Shown here: one piece after another, positions 1-10,213 of the stretch
How the letters are laid out: every line of letters begins with the position of its first letter
How positions within the stretch are numbered: position 1 is the stretch's first letter
From: Cytospora piceicola
Lineage: Eukaryota > Ascomycota > Sordariomycetes > Diaporthales > Cytosporaceae
Length of the DNA stretch: 64,000 nt
Direction of reading: 5' to 3'
Assembly (NCBI GenBank): GCA_023375675.1
Contig: JALQBC010000006.1
Coordinates: 1,240,001 to 1,304,000, forward strand
The notes under the pieces: generated by a model
Database searches by the model: none
Seen by the model: the letters and a program-made list of their open reading frames with translations, nothing else
What the model was told of the DNA's origin: nothing
Made by a program: the position numbers and the translations under genes

Positions 1-1200
1 TACAATGTAAGTCCTCAAACTACTACTCTTTTTTGAGCCTGGTGCTAAACTACTACAGGGATTATGAAGGCAAACGTGAAGGTGTGAGAGTGACTTCTAT
101 TGGTGAGAAGCCTTACTTCGATCCTAACTCTTCATCAAAACGCGAGGCATTGTACTCGGCAGCATCTAGGAACCTTTAGAGGAAGCCGTTTGCCCTCCTT
201 TTGTAGACGCCTGAGAGGCACGTGAGGCCTTCGGAGAAGACCGGAAGGATGTGATCGGTCATTGCGTGCTATTCTGTTCTTAACTTCGACCTCTGAGAAT
301 CACCGATTTCTGCGATGAGCAAAGTAGGGATTTCTGCGATGAGCAAAGTAGGGCCACAGAGCCGTTCGTGTCGCAATAAATATGGGTCACATTCTCTCCA
401 GCGAGTGTCCGGTTACAAACGTCCTAGGTCAGAGTATTATAGTTGGGGTTAGCCCCCTGGGCCCTGGGGCTTTAAAAGTCTTGAGGACACGATAAAGACT
501 TCACTAGAGTCGTTACGATCTCAATTTGAAGCCATCATGGTTCTTTATTCAGCTTAAAGGAATTATATGTTATTCCGGGTCATGTGCTAGTTACGCGGCC
601 CCCTGCTGTAGCTAGCATCTTCGTTGATATCGCGGCAAACTATCAATAAGACTCAAGTTGATGAGTAAAGGCTCCAAATAATCATTGTAAAATCGAACAA
701 GTCTAATTACACCGGTGTCGCAATGTGCTACTGCACATCGGACTTCATCACCATAGCCCCGTAATCAGCATATAAGTGATTAGTACAGGGCACATGCTAC
801 AATCCAGGCTGCGTTGCTGACGTGTCCCGATCCTTGCTGACTGATTTCAATCCTTGACGCCATTAGTAATTACATATACCTTCTGGGGGGGAAGTCTTCA
901 GATTCCAGAGACTAATTCGACTATATATACGTGACATATGTCTAGGGGTTGCAGTATCTCGGTTTCTTCTCCCCTGAAGCTTTTGTGAAATGCTACACTT
1001 CTACGTAACCGTCTGGTCACCCGAACTTCCTTCATACCACAAGGGACTCCCCACATACTTTCATACACAAATTTCAACACCTGCTTCCATTGCCGTGCTT
1101 TCAGCAGCGTTGTAGGCACCCGCCGTATTTCAATCAGCAACACGAATACCGCCCGTCCGACACTCAAAAGAACCAATCGTTCCATTTGCAGACGAACATC
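1..1200. other. Intergenic region upstream of the NmrA-like gene
   Basis: I see no convincing coding region here. Short open frames lack family resemblance and start context. The one structured feature is a 24 bp tandem duplication at 305-352, listed separately. Base composition is mixed and not RIP-like, unlike the block after 21.6 kb. Confidence 0.5.
305..352. repeat. 24 bp perfect tandem duplication carrying two TTTGCTCA motifs
   Basis: Positions 305-328 and 329-352 are identical 24-mers. Each contains TGAGCAAA (316-323 and 340-347), the reverse complement of TTTGCTCA, which is the yeast Mac1 copper-response element. The duplication lies about 850 bp upstream of the NmrA-like gene and 2.6 kb from the copper transporter. 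Any regulatory role is inference. It could be a chance duplication. Confidence 0.5.
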
Positions 1201-2256
1201 ATGTCGGTCTCGATCCTCGTTGTTGGGGCTGGCGAGTTGGGCACCGCCATTGTTGAAGGCTTTTCGAAACACCTCAACTTTGGCACCAATAAGTCCAGGA
1301 ATAACAACAACAAGCTAGCCGTTATGCTTCGCCCAGAGTCGATTGTCAGTGTAGATCCTGCCAAGCAACAGTCAAATCTGTACCTCGCAACGGTCGGTGC
1401 CGAGATAGTTCCAGGAAACTTTGTCGATGACCCTGTCTCTGGGTTGGCCAGAACTTTCGAGCGTTTCGACGTTGTCATCCAGGCTGGAGGATACGGTCTC
1501 CCTGCCGGGACGCAACTTAAGAGCGCACAAGCTGCCCTGGAAGCCGGCGTCAAACACTACTTTCCATGGCAGTTCGGTATGGACTACGAGGCTATTGGTA
1601 AGGGCAGTTCGCAGGAGCTTTTCGATGAGATGCTGGAGGTTCGACGCCTTCTTCGTTCACAGAGCACTGTTGAGTGGACAGTCGTGTCAACGGGTCTCTT
1701 TATGAGTTATCTGTTCCTCAAGGACTTCCAGGTCGTCGACCTTGCGCAGAGGACGGTACATGCTCTTGGCAGCTGGGAAAATGCAATCACAGTCAGTAAG
1801 TGATGTATGGCTCTTGTCGCGAATTCATGTCCCTTCTCATAAAACAAATCTTACAAATCTTGGCTTGAGGTTCAAACAGATACATGTCACTAACGTATAC
1901 TAGCCACACCGAAAGACATTGGGCGTATATTGGCCTACGTGGTTCTCGTTATACCCAAATTCGAGACCTCTAATCAGGTCGTTTACGTCGGAGGTGATAC
2001 TGTGACCTACGCTCAACTGGCCGACCAGCTTTCCCAGGCTTTCCAAACAGGTTTCAAGCGAGAGCAGTGGAGCTTGGGTTATTTAAAAGGCCGGCTTGAA
2101 CAGGATCCAGATAACCTATGGTACAAGTATCAAGTCATTTTCGGTGAGGGACGAGGCGTGTCTTGGGACCAATCAGAAACTCTGAATCATCGACATGGCA
2201 TACCTATGACCAGTATTGACGGGTATATTTCGGAGAACAAGTCTTCTTGGATGTAG
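1201..2256 (+). CDS. NmrA-like / isoflavone-reductase-like NAD(P)-binding protein
   Basis: Two exons, 1201-1795 and 1904-2256, encode 315 residues, the usual length for the NmrA/isoflavone reductase-like family of atypical short-chain dehydrogenases. The intron (1796-1903) has a GTAAGT donor, a CTAAC branch point at 1890-1894 and a TAG acceptor, and it restores the reading frame. The N terminus begins MSVSILVVGAGELG, a Rossmann beta strand followed by a GxGxxG-type loop (GAGELG, about residues 9-14). FPWQFGMDY near residue 120 corresponds to the FxPSxFG-like segment of this family. TPKDIGRI, just after the splice junction, matches the family's conserved region near the C-terminal third. It is probably cytosolic, acting either as a redox-sensing regulator like NmrA or as a reductase of a small aromatic. 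The sequence does not distinguish these. The ATG at 1201 was chosen because the Rossmann motif follows at once. Confidence 0.85.
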
Positions 2257-2639
2257 GAACTTGATCTAGGTCAGCCTATCAATGGGTATGGCCGGGCATC
2301 GTTTGCAATTTCAAATTGGGAGCTCTCAAACATACTGCTTCTGGCTCGTGAGATTACATTATTGCCGTTAAACAAATTTTGGCTTATGACGCCAACTTTG
2401 GTTTGGAATATTCATATGTCCAAAATGGCGAGGCGTCGCTGCCGACGTGATCACTCCGTGGGCTACACATAACCAGGCCTGACGCTGCACTGTAACGGCG
2501 GAGGACATTCAAGTCACCAAGAACTCTTACCCGATGAAGGCCTCAACCCCTCGAGCCATATTCTCCCGGACACACACCAAATACTGTTCTGAATACAGTC
2601 AGTGTCTTGTCAAGGTCCAGCCGTTCTGACAACAACACC

Positions 2640-2745
2640 TTGAGCCCGCCCCCTTGGCTACCGTGACCACCACCCTGTTCAGCTCGGTCATCTTCCGCCA
2701 CCTCAGCAGTACACCAGAAGAGCTGAAGAAGCTGGAACCTTGATC
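2640..2745 (+). pseudogene. Possible cytochrome P450 relic (I-helix region)
   Basis: The plus-strand frame here reads ATVTTTLFSSVIFRHL followed by a STPEELKKLE-like stretch. This resembles the I-helix (A/G-G-x-x-T-T-T) and following segment of fungal P450s, where a helix ending FHLLxxPE is followed by xKLxxEL. A stop follows directly, and neither the ExxR nor the heme-cysteine region can be recognised downstream. If real, it is a short decayed fragment. The match is by eye and short, so chance resemblance is possible. Confidence 0.25.
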
Positions 2746-2967
2746 CAAGCGAACTGACAACATGGTTATGTGCCAGGAACTCATCGACTGGAACGAGAGT
2801 ACCTGGGAAAATCCCAAGAGATGCTCCTGCTACGAATGCCGGCGATTGGTCTGCTCCGAAATGATACGACAGCGTGCCTCTGGCCAACAGAACTTGAGAA
2901 CCCAGTACCTCATAATGTCATCAGTTATTTAGTCGTAAACATGGCTTCATTAATGCACTTGGTCCTC

Positions 2968-3615
2968 TCAACCACAACACATGCTCGGCTCCTCGATTCC
3001 AGCCGAGTTCTCCTCTCCGCCTGCATCCATGATATCGTCTCCCCCGATGAGTACCCTCCTTGTCATCCAGTCGCAGAAGAACTTCCCTAGTCCGCCACCA
3101 ATTATCACACAAATGATGACGTACCCATTATACGACATGACCAGCAACATCACGATATACGCCAATCCAAGCGTAACAGCATGGATCACGGACCGGATGA
3201 CCTGCTGCAGAGGTGACGCGCGAAACACCACCACCCTCCCACTCCCTCGTGCTGTGGCCACTCTTGTCTCAACGCCCGCCTTCGCGACGCTCTCGCTGTA
3301 CAAAATCGAGTGGGAATTCGAAAGAGATGCGGCGCCGGCCTGGAATCCCCTTGAAATCCAGTCATCGTACTCTCTTCCGAACCGTCGAAGCGCCTCGAGG
3401 ACCATGACCAGCAGGGTCGTACCGATGCAGGATGCTGCGAAGGCGCCTCGGCTGGAGACGTGCCATGACTCGGCTAGGAAGCAGGAGTCGATTGTGTACC
3501 AGTTCCATAGCATCTGGGATGCGGTGTTAGCAGGTGGCTTCGGTCTTCAGGAGGTGAGCGTAAGGCTTACCGACGTGTTGCACGACCCCATCGACGAGCT
3601 CATTTCCATGTCCAT
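2968..3615 (-). CDS. Ctr-family copper transporter (Ctr2-like)
   Basis: This encodes a membrane Cu(I) importer of the Ctr family, 196 residues. Exon 1 (3615-3571) is only 15 codons: MDMEMSSSMGSCNTS, a methionine-rich copper-binding N terminus (MxMxM). The intron (3570-3514, 57 nt) has a GTAAGC donor, a CTAAC branch point and a CAG acceptor. Exon 2 (3513-2968) opens MLWNWYTIDSCFLAESWH, a typical Ctr2 pre-TM1 segment. TM1 is around residues 40-60. TM2 holds the essential MxxxM motif (MLLVM). TM3 holds the GxxxG packing motif (GGGLG). The protein ends in SMCCG, a C-terminal Cys-Cys copper relay seen in this family. It is divergent from the metalloreductase at 4853, which would supply reduced copper. 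It may be plasma-membrane or vacuolar. Confidence 0.9.
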
Positions 3616-4852
3616 CTTGGCTGTTTTTTTCCAATCGCGCGTCCCTCTGACTACTTAGGTAAGGAAGGGTTGTGTGTAGCCCCGAGATTTGAGGTAAGCG
3701 GACCGAAGCTCGTTGACCGAAGCTCGTTGAGCGATATGTCGCAGTACTGCCTCGTACAAGAAGTTATGTCTCAAGACTGCTGACAGTCGAAGATCGCAGG
3801 ATATCAGTGCAGAAGCTCAGATTGGCCGCAGTCCAGGAGGAAATTAATTGTATCAATGTCGTTTTCGTGACGTTTCAGCCTGCGCAAGTCGAACACGAAG
3901 GTTGAGCAAGTTCGCAGGAGTTCAACACCACATGTGGGCATGACACAGGGTCGATAAAAGGACGGATTTGGGATTTGAACGTCATCCAAGTCGGGAATGG
4001 CGGCCAGCGCTCCCTGAGCTAGATTCTCGACAGTGGGGTCGAAACGTCAACGGGGGTCCCTGAGCTTTAAAGTGTGCCCACATTCTCCATCGGCTTGGGC
4101 TTTCGAAAGGACGGGGATTGGCCAAGGGACGCGGTAGCGAGAAACTTGCTCAAGACAGATCTCCACCGTTGAGGATGCCACTGCTGTGGCGCCCCGTTCA
4201 GGTGTTCACTATCCTCCTCCCCCGGCCGAGATCTCAGGCGGGAAATGCCGAGAGCCATGGACACTGCAGTACTCACCAGCCTAACGAGGAGTATCACACT
4301 TGAGCCGTCAGTGTCGCGAGCTGTTTGGTGGCGTCTATGAAAGATGCCATCAAGGGCTATAAATTTAAACAATCCCAGGGCCTCGGAACGAGTCGTGAAG
4401 GACCTAGCTTCCCGTCGTCCCGAGGAAACTTGCTCAAGGCAGCGGCCTTGGCAAACCAACGCCGCGTGTTTGCAACCGATGGCATTTGTATTGGTAAGAA
4501 ACGTGCTCAAACCATGGATTCAACGTGGAGATAAAGATCTATTAGGGTGCGGCTTACAGCGGGTCACTGCCGTCACGATCGATTTGGTCCCTGGGAATTT
4601 AGACGTCCGAGTTTAATCTTCTGCCTTTTCCGAACCATCGTTTTTGTTTTCTCAGCCTGTCATTCTAACCCTGTATCCCGTCTCGTCCCCGACATAATCG
4701 TTCTGATTGCTATATCGACATAGAAGTGAGTGCTTGACCGTTGTTGCATCTGGGCGGGCCGCCACAGCCGAACTCAGGCATACAGGCCACTCAATCCCTC
4801 CGTGTCCGGGGCACCTCGAAGGTGCCGGACAGTCTTCAGTCATTGATTCACC
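3616..4852. promoter_or_regulatory. Divergent promoter region between copper transporter and metalloreductase, with three TTGCTCA motifs
   Basis: This 1.24 kb separates the starts of two divergently transcribed metal-uptake genes. TTGCTCA occurs at 3903-3909 (as TGAGCAA), 4146-4152 and 4430-4436. The last two lie in an identical 10-mer, CTTGCTCAAG. A further TGCTCA is at 4504-4509. Yeast Mac1 binds TTTGCTCA in copper-uptake promoters, so a low-copper activator could act here. A 14 bp tandem duplication lies at 3703-3730. I see no convincing gene in the interval; short open frames on both strands have no family resemblance. Confidence 0.5.
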
Positions 4853-6850
4853 ATGGCCGCCTCGCACGAGACCATCACAGGCAGGATGATACAGAACTTC
4901 ACGGACGGTACCCGTGAGCCTCACTGGGGCTACGTGGACCGTGTCCTGCCGTGCACAAGCGGCGCCGGCACGTGTGCGTACCTCGACTTGGTGTACCACA
5001 CGCACGACCTTTCGATGCTGTACTCGGGGATATTATGGTCTGCCATAGGTGGCATCTTGTTATTATGGGGTATTGGGCGACGACTCTTTTCATCACCGAC
5101 CGCGGACGACTTGCTTCTTTTTACGGCAGGGAAGGAAGAACTGCGAGGACAGCAACGCACCATCGGCGGCGTGGAGAAGCTGAAGAGGACGGTGGCGAGT
5201 CTTGCGACACGGTATCTCCTGCCAGAGTTCGCACCGCGGATATTAGGCCATGTTACGCGGCTGCAGGTCCTTGTTATGCTTATCTTGTCCGGATACCTCA
5301 TCATCTTCTCCTTCGTGGGAATCCTCTACGACACTTGGATCACGCCCGTCAAATCCTCTCCCGGAAAATACAGCACACGAACATCCCTCGGTCCGTTTGC
5401 CGATCGTATTGGTGTGCTCGCGTACGCCCTCACACCGCTCTCTGTTCTCCTCTCCAGCCGGGAATCGCTCCTCAGCCTGGTGACTGGAATACCCTACCAG
5501 AGCTTCATGTTCCTCCATCGGTGGGTCGGGTACATCATCCTCATCCAGTCCTCCGTGCACACGCTGGGCTGGGTCATCGTCGAGGGGAGACTGTACCAGC
5601 CGCAGCCGGAGGAATGGAACACCGTGGCGTCGGAGGCGTATATCCAGTGGGGCTTCGTGGCCTTGGTCTTGTTGGTGCTGATGTGGGTGTTCGCTACGCC
5701 CCTGGGGATCAGGCTGACGGGCTATGAGTTCTTCCGGAAGGCCCATTACGTTCTTGCGATGCTGTACATTGGCGCAATCATCGGGCACTGGAAGAACCTC
5801 CAGTGTTTCCTTATCCCGGGGATCCTGCTGTGGTTCTTCGATCGTTTCGGCAGGGTGGTTCGCACGGGATTGCTGCACTATCAGTGGGTACCGTCCAAGG
5901 GACGATGGGGGTTCGAGACAGCAAAGGCGCACATCACGCGATGGGAGGGTGGAGAGGATGGTGAAGTTGTCAGGTTGGATTTCGACCATGTCCAGCAGCC
6001 GTGGGAAATCGGCCAGCACTTCTACCTCTGCTTTACGGAGTCGTCGGTGTGGCAGAGTCACCCGATGACGCCGCTGAGTCTGCCTGTGGCCGATAGATTC
6101 GGACGGGTGAGGCATAGCTATGTCATACGCGCCAAGAAGGGCGAGACGAAGAAGCTGGCACAGATCGCCGAGAAGAAGATGGCCGCGGCTGGGGATAAGG
6201 GAGGCGAGGTCACCACCTCGGTGGTCCTGACGGGGCCCTATGGCGTGGACATGGTGTCCGACCTGACCCCCGAGATTAACGTCCTCTGCGTTGCTGGCGG
6301 CACGGGCATCACCTTCGTCCTCCCCGTCCTGCTGAGGCTCATCCGCGAGAAGCGGGTGCGCGGGAGGAAGGCCCGGCTCGTCTGGGCTGTCAGGCGGGAC
6401 CTCGACGTCAAGTGGGTGGAGCAGGAGATCGAGGAGATCAAGGAGGTCGGGTGCACGCAGGGCATCAAGGTCGACGTCTTCGTGACGAGGGAGAGGAGCT
6501 ACCGCCACATGAGGAGTACGAAGACGGGGGAGGACGGCAAGATTGAGGACCATCTCATATCAGCTACATCTTCCGTGTCCTTGTCTGGGGACTGCGACTG
6601 CAACGACGTCACGCACCATCATGCTTCCAATACCGATGTGCCCGAGGCGCGACGGCCGCATCTGGACGAGATTGTGAGGAGCTTCGTCGGCTCTGTGGAG
6701 CAAGGCTCGACAACGGTTTATGCGAGCGGGCCGGGGGGCATGATTGGGGATCTGAGGCGGGCTGTGGCGGGGTGTAATACGGCGGGAACGGTGTGGAAGG
6801 GCAAGGGGAGGGGGGATGTTAGGTTGATTTGCGATGACCGGCTAGAGTAG
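4853..6850 (+). CDS. Ferric/cupric reductase, FRE family transmembrane component
   Basis: This is a plasma-membrane metalloreductase that moves electrons from NADPH through FAD and two hemes to extracellular Fe(III) or Cu(II). It is a single exon of 665 residues, normal for the family. The membrane part holds two HX13H pairs that ligate stacked hemes: H222/H236 and H298/H312. The FAD-binding segment has HPMT at 403-406 (usually HPFT). The NADPH domain has GPYG at 461-464, AGGTGIT at 481-487 and SGPGGM at 625-630. An insertion before the last motif contains CDCNDVTHHH (581-590), a possible metal-binding patch. The start at 4853 has the context ccaccATGg. It is divergent from the Ctr transporter, suggesting joint copper uptake with the reductase producing Cu(I). 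The substrate preference, iron or copper, is inferred only from the neighbour. Confidence 0.92.
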   Translation: MAASHETITGRMIQNFTDGTREPHWGYVDRVLPCTSGAGTCAYLDLVYHTHDLSMLYSGILWSAIGGILLLWGIGRRLFSSPTADDLLLFTAGKEELRGQQRTIGGVEKLKRTVASLATRYLLPEFAPRILGHVTRLQVLVMLILSGYLIIFSFVGILYDTWITPVKSSPGKYSTRTSLGPFADRIGVLAYALTPLSVLLSSRESLLSLVTGIPYQSFMFLHRWVGYIILIQSSVHTLGWVIVEGRLYQPQPEEWNTVASEAYIQWGFVALVLLVLMWVFATPLGIRLTGYEFFRKAHYVLAMLYIGAIIGHWKNLQCFLIPGILLWFFDRFGRVVRTGLLHYQWVPSKGRWGFETAKAHITRWEGGEDGEVVRLDFDHVQQPWEIGQHFYLCFTESSVWQSHPMTPLSLPVADRFGRVRHSYVIRAKKGETKKLAQIAEKKMAAAGDKGGEVTTSVVLTGPYGVDMVSDLTPEINVLCVAGGTGITFVLPVLLRLIREKRVRGRKARLVWAVRRDLDVKWVEQEIEEIKEVGCTQGIKVDVFVTRERSYRHMRSTKTGEDGKIEDHLISATSSVSLSGDCDCNDVTHHHASNTDVPEARRPHLDEIVRSFVGSVEQGSTTVYASGPGGMIGDLRRAVAGCNTAGTVWKGKGRGDVRLICDDRLE

Positions 6851-8272
6851 ATACCCATGAATGTGATGACAATTGTTCCAACTTTCGGGATTTAGGCTGA
6901 GGCGGTATGGCGTGACCATCTGCATGTGCACGGGGGCATCCTGAAGTTAGGTCTTCCAGACTCACGTGCCAATGACTTCAATGTTGGGCCACTTGGCCCC
7001 GATCTAGATACCTCTAGTGTTACTATATGTCCCGAGGTCAGCTTTGCACGATTAGTACGGTACAGTGACAAGAGACAAACGAGCAGAGGGGGGTTCCTTT
7101 CCTTGACTCCGAACGGCTATCTTTCTGAACCGGAAGACAGGAGAGCAGTTCCATTCCGCGGTAAATCTGGATGACGAGGCAGATTGGAGGGCGGGCACGT
7201 GGAGATAATTACCTTCACAACAAGGTCGCGTATTGTCTACCTAGGTACTCTGATCCCTCGTCACCACTTATCAACAAGCTGGGAAACATCAAGGACAAAC
7301 TTGTCGGATGAACCTGGATCCGTCAAACATTGAGTGCTGACAACACCCTCAAAACCATAGTCTACGGATTTTGACGACCCGATCAAGATGCGTGCAGTGA
7401 TGGCTCCATCGCATCCTGGAGGCCCGGGGGATTTAAGAGGCGCAGCGGAGTGCTAATTTTGCTGCACTTTTGAGTCCTTGATAACTTACGCATGCTGCAC
7501 CCGTTGCCGACAGCAATAGTAGTATTACATGGATTAAGGGTTGATTATATATCTCTCAAATGTATAGAGTGCTTGATAGTTGATTACCTTTCCTTGGAAT
7601 ATAGTGTGGTTTGATACCGAATCGATGTTATTCTATGATATCGATTAACTAGTCGAAATGTAACCTTACATTTGCTACCCATATTCGTTAACACGACGCA
7701 AACTTAGTGTAGTATCCATTTAAGCAAAAGTTGCCAAGGGGTTGGGTGGACAATTGACCAGGCACTGTCCATTCCCAGGGTTGCCACTCAAGCCCTGAGA
7801 TATTTGTTGTGAGGCTTACCATGAGCATCAGAAATTGTTTGATATATCCACCGGGATTCTCTCTATATATCTGTCCATGTTATCAAGAGCGGAACAACTC
7901 TGGGCACCCCAAGATCAAAAATATCCCATCCCCAGGGAAGCCCAATTTCAGAGCACATGTAGAAACAATGCTTGTTTTAGGGATACTATAACTATGGTCG
8001 AATGGAAAATAATTGCAAATGATGACAAACCTTTCTCAAGAGCCTATCGATATAAGGATGCAAATGGCCAAACAGCACGCCGCCATAACTGAGCCTGACG
8101 ATGAGAATAGTGGCGCAAGCTGCTGAGGAAGTCTTGCATAGCCTTGGAAGACGCAAGTTTAGGCCGAAGATAGTAGTTAGCTGATTGAGACCTGATGAAT
8201 CCGGTACACGATGAGTATTAAATTACTTGGGCCACCCTACAAAAACATCTTAAATCTAGCTATGAATATCGT
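6851..8272. other. Intergenic region with no supported gene
   Basis: Downstream of the metalloreductase and downstream of the minus-strand dioxygenase, so it holds two 3' ends. Short open frames (for example 6926-7174 and 7809-8092) have no recognisable domain and no introns that extend them. From about 7,490 the sequence becomes AT-rich, but without the strong CpA depletion of RIP. Confidence 0.5.
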
Positions 8273-9151
8273 TCAAGTTTCAGTGGAAAGGCCCAAGAAG
8301 TCGCCAATCTCATTGTAGTCCACCTGCCACAGCCCAGGACTCCCCTTTGGAAACTGGCTCATGAAGCCAATCATCTTCTGCGCCCTCGGTGACATGGTCT
8401 TCACGACGTTGATATCTACAATGAACGGGTAGGCCTCCTCGGGGGTCAGGTAGCCCGGCTGGAAGGAGAGGGCGACGGCCCTCCGGCGCTCGCCGGCAGT
8501 CACGTTGGCGCCGCCCCCGTGGACCGTCTTGCCGCTGATGAACAGGCAGTCTCCGGCGCGCATCTCGGCCGGGATGGTCATGGACGGGTCGCCCCGGTCG
8601 GCAAAGTTGGGCCAGTGGTTGCTGCCCGGGATGACGCGCGTGGCGCCGTTCTCGGCCGTGAAGTCTGTGAGGGCGATGAGGAAGTTGATCATGGCCTCGG
8701 GCCCGCTGGGCCCCATGCCGACGAACGGCGGCGAGTTCTCGAGGTCGCGGTGCAGCGGCTGGGCGGCGTTGCCCGGGCCGATGTCGATGACCTGGGCTGT
8801 CGTCATCCAGTAGGTGCCGCTCTCCTCCAGGAAGACGTCTTCCGCGATGTCGTGGATCCAGTCGTGGTCGAGGATCTCGGAGCGGAAGACAGGGCTGCGC
8901 GTAACGAGGTTGGTGAGGCGTTTGGTGTTGTTGCCGTGGAACGAGGAGATGAAGTCGTCCGAGTGCGTTGAGCCCGCGGTCGTCTTTTGCAGGGCGGGGT
9001 CCAGCTCAGAGTTGAAGCGGTGCAGCAGGTCGGGAGACAGGAAGCCTTCGATGATGACTCCACCGTCCTCGCGTACAATGCGGAGGATCTCACCAGGGCT
9101 GCACCCGGGGGCTATCCGGCGAAGGGTTGGCTTCTCCACGATGGAACCCAT
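8273..9151 (-). CDS. PhyH-family Fe(II)/2-oxoglutarate dioxygenase (FtmOx1/AusE-like group)
   Basis: A single exon of 292 residues, the usual length for fungal phytanoyl-CoA dioxygenase-like enzymes of specialised metabolism. The 2-His-1-carboxylate iron site is complete: HRD at 134-136 (H134, D136) and distal H211 in VHGGGANV. The following GERRRAV segment (221-226) supplies the arginine that salt-bridges 2-oxoglutarate. TRVIPGSNH at 171-179 is the family's conserved loop. It should hydroxylate, desaturate or otherwise oxidise a small molecule with release of CO2 and succinate. The substrate cannot be read from the sequence. It is read toward the metalloreductase and lies in the same strand direction as the RidA gene 0.6 kb upstream. 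A second, divergent PhyH gene lies at 12,734. Confidence 0.88.
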   Translation of the reverse strand: MGSIVEKPTLRRIAPGCSPGEILRIVREDGGVIIEGFLSPDLLHRFNSELDPALQKTTAGSTHSDDFISSFHGNNTKRLTNLVTRSPVFRSEILDHDWIHDIAEDVFLEESGTYWMTTAQVIDIGPGNAAQPLHRDLENSPPFVGMGPSGPEAMINFLIALTDFTAENGATRVIPGSNHWPNFADRGDPSMTIPAEMRAGDCLFISGKTVHGGGANVTAGERRRAVALSFQPGYLTPEEAYPFIVDINVVKTMSPRAQKMIGFMSQFPKGSPGLWQVDYNEIGDFLGLSTET

Positions 9152-9772
9152 GGCGTTGGGAAGAGGCGAATATCAAGGGGGAATATCTATGATGCTAGAA
9201 GTTGCAGGATGGAGGTTGGAGGCTAGGGTTGTTACTGTTTCTGGAGACATATCTGGATACGTATCTGGAGACGGGCAGTGAGCGAGCAAGCGCCTTATAA
9301 TTACCAAGAGAATATACGGATATCGCATTCAGAGACACCAAGGCAGGCAACAACGAGCTAATGAGTGGAAGGAAAGTGACAGCGAAGTCATAGCGACCGA
9401 TAAACAGTTTATCCAGGAGCTTTACGGACCTCACCTTGTGCATTCCTGGCAGCATACGCCCTGCCCGCACAGCCAAGCAGGGCAGAAATGCTTGGTTGCT
9501 ACCTACCGGGATAAGAAGAACACCTGCAGTTGGCGGGGTACTGTACTGTATGACCGCTGCAGGCAAGTTTCTCAGATAGCCGAGCGACAGGGGCGTAATC
9601 CAACTTACAAGGCCTAACTTTCATGGCGCTCCACTACCAAGGTGCCTAGTGTAGGTGCCCAGGTGCCTACGTACAGGACATAACATGACACAGCAGCTTT
9701 CACGAGTTTTAACACCAAAGATACTAGGTAGATATGACTGTGTCCTTGCTTGCATTGATAGATTGTCCCAAT
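9152..9772. other. Upstream region of the PhyH gene / 3' region of the RidA gene
   Basis: No supported gene. Contains a GATAAG site at 9510-9515 and repeated GTGCCTA-type words near 9,640-9,670, a kind of simple motif common in ascomycete intergenic DNA. Confidence 0.45.
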
Positions 9773-10213
9773 TCACTCCTTCAGCGCTGCATAAGCAGTA
9801 ATCTCAATCCTCGCGCCATCCGTCAACTTGTCCACGCCAACCCCAGCCCAAGCTGGCCGGTTGTCCTGGAAGAACATGGGCACGGCGATATCCAAAGCCG
9901 CGTTCATATCGGGCCCCAGCCCGCCCGTGTGATAACTCGTCATCTGGTACACCGATCTGAAGCCGTCCTTGACCCCGGCAGCGGCCAGGGACGACTCGAC
10001 GTTGCGAAAGGCGTTGATGACCTCTTCGGTCAGGTCGGTGGGGAGCTTCATGTCGGCGTCGTAGCCCGTCTGGCCGGATGTGACGACTGTCGCCGTGTTG
10101 GCGGGGACGACGACGGCACTGGAGATGTGGAAGCTTGCGCTGATCTTCTCGCCGAGGCCGGGTACGTTGTAGCAGCGGATGCCGGTGGACTTGAGGGGGC
10201 CGGCGTACTCCAT
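9773..10213 (-). CDS. RidA (YjgF/YER057c/UK114) family protein, likely enamine/imine deaminase
   Basis: A single exon of 146 residues, slightly longer than the 125-130 typical of the family. RidA proteins hydrolyse reactive enamine/imine intermediates to carbonyls plus ammonia. The C-terminal family signature is present: R119 in NRPAWAGVGV, equivalent to the substrate-carboxylate arginine of bacterial RidA, followed by E137 in RIEITAY. TSGQTGYD near 45-52 matches the family's early SGQ(I/T) segment. No targeting peptide is obvious, so it is probably cytosolic. It is divergent from the dehydrogenase at 10,763 and sits between two 2-oxoglutarate dioxygenases. This fits removal of an imine made when an amine carbon is hydroxylated. 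That role is inference. Some RidA homologues have other or unknown functions. Confidence 0.85.
   Translation of the reverse strand: MEYAGPLKSTGIRCYNVPGLGEKISASFHISSAVVVPANTATVVTSGQTGYDADMKLPTDLTEEVINAFRNVESSLAAAGVKDGFRSVYQMTSYHTGGLGPDMNAALDIAVPMFFQDNRPAWAGVGVDKLTDGARIEITAYAALKE

Noticed and set aside
2543..2887. Minus-strand frame of 114 codons
   Set aside because: No recognisable domain; opposite a possible P450 relic on the plus strand.
4067..4510. Minus-strand frame of 147 codons in the divergent metal promoter
   Set aside because: No domain, Ser/Arg-rich chance composition, and it would occupy the shared promoter.
5243..6553. Long open frame (436 codons) on the minus strand across the metalloreductase
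   Set aside because: Antisense shadow of GC-biased third positions in a gene with clear FRE motifs; no domain of its own.
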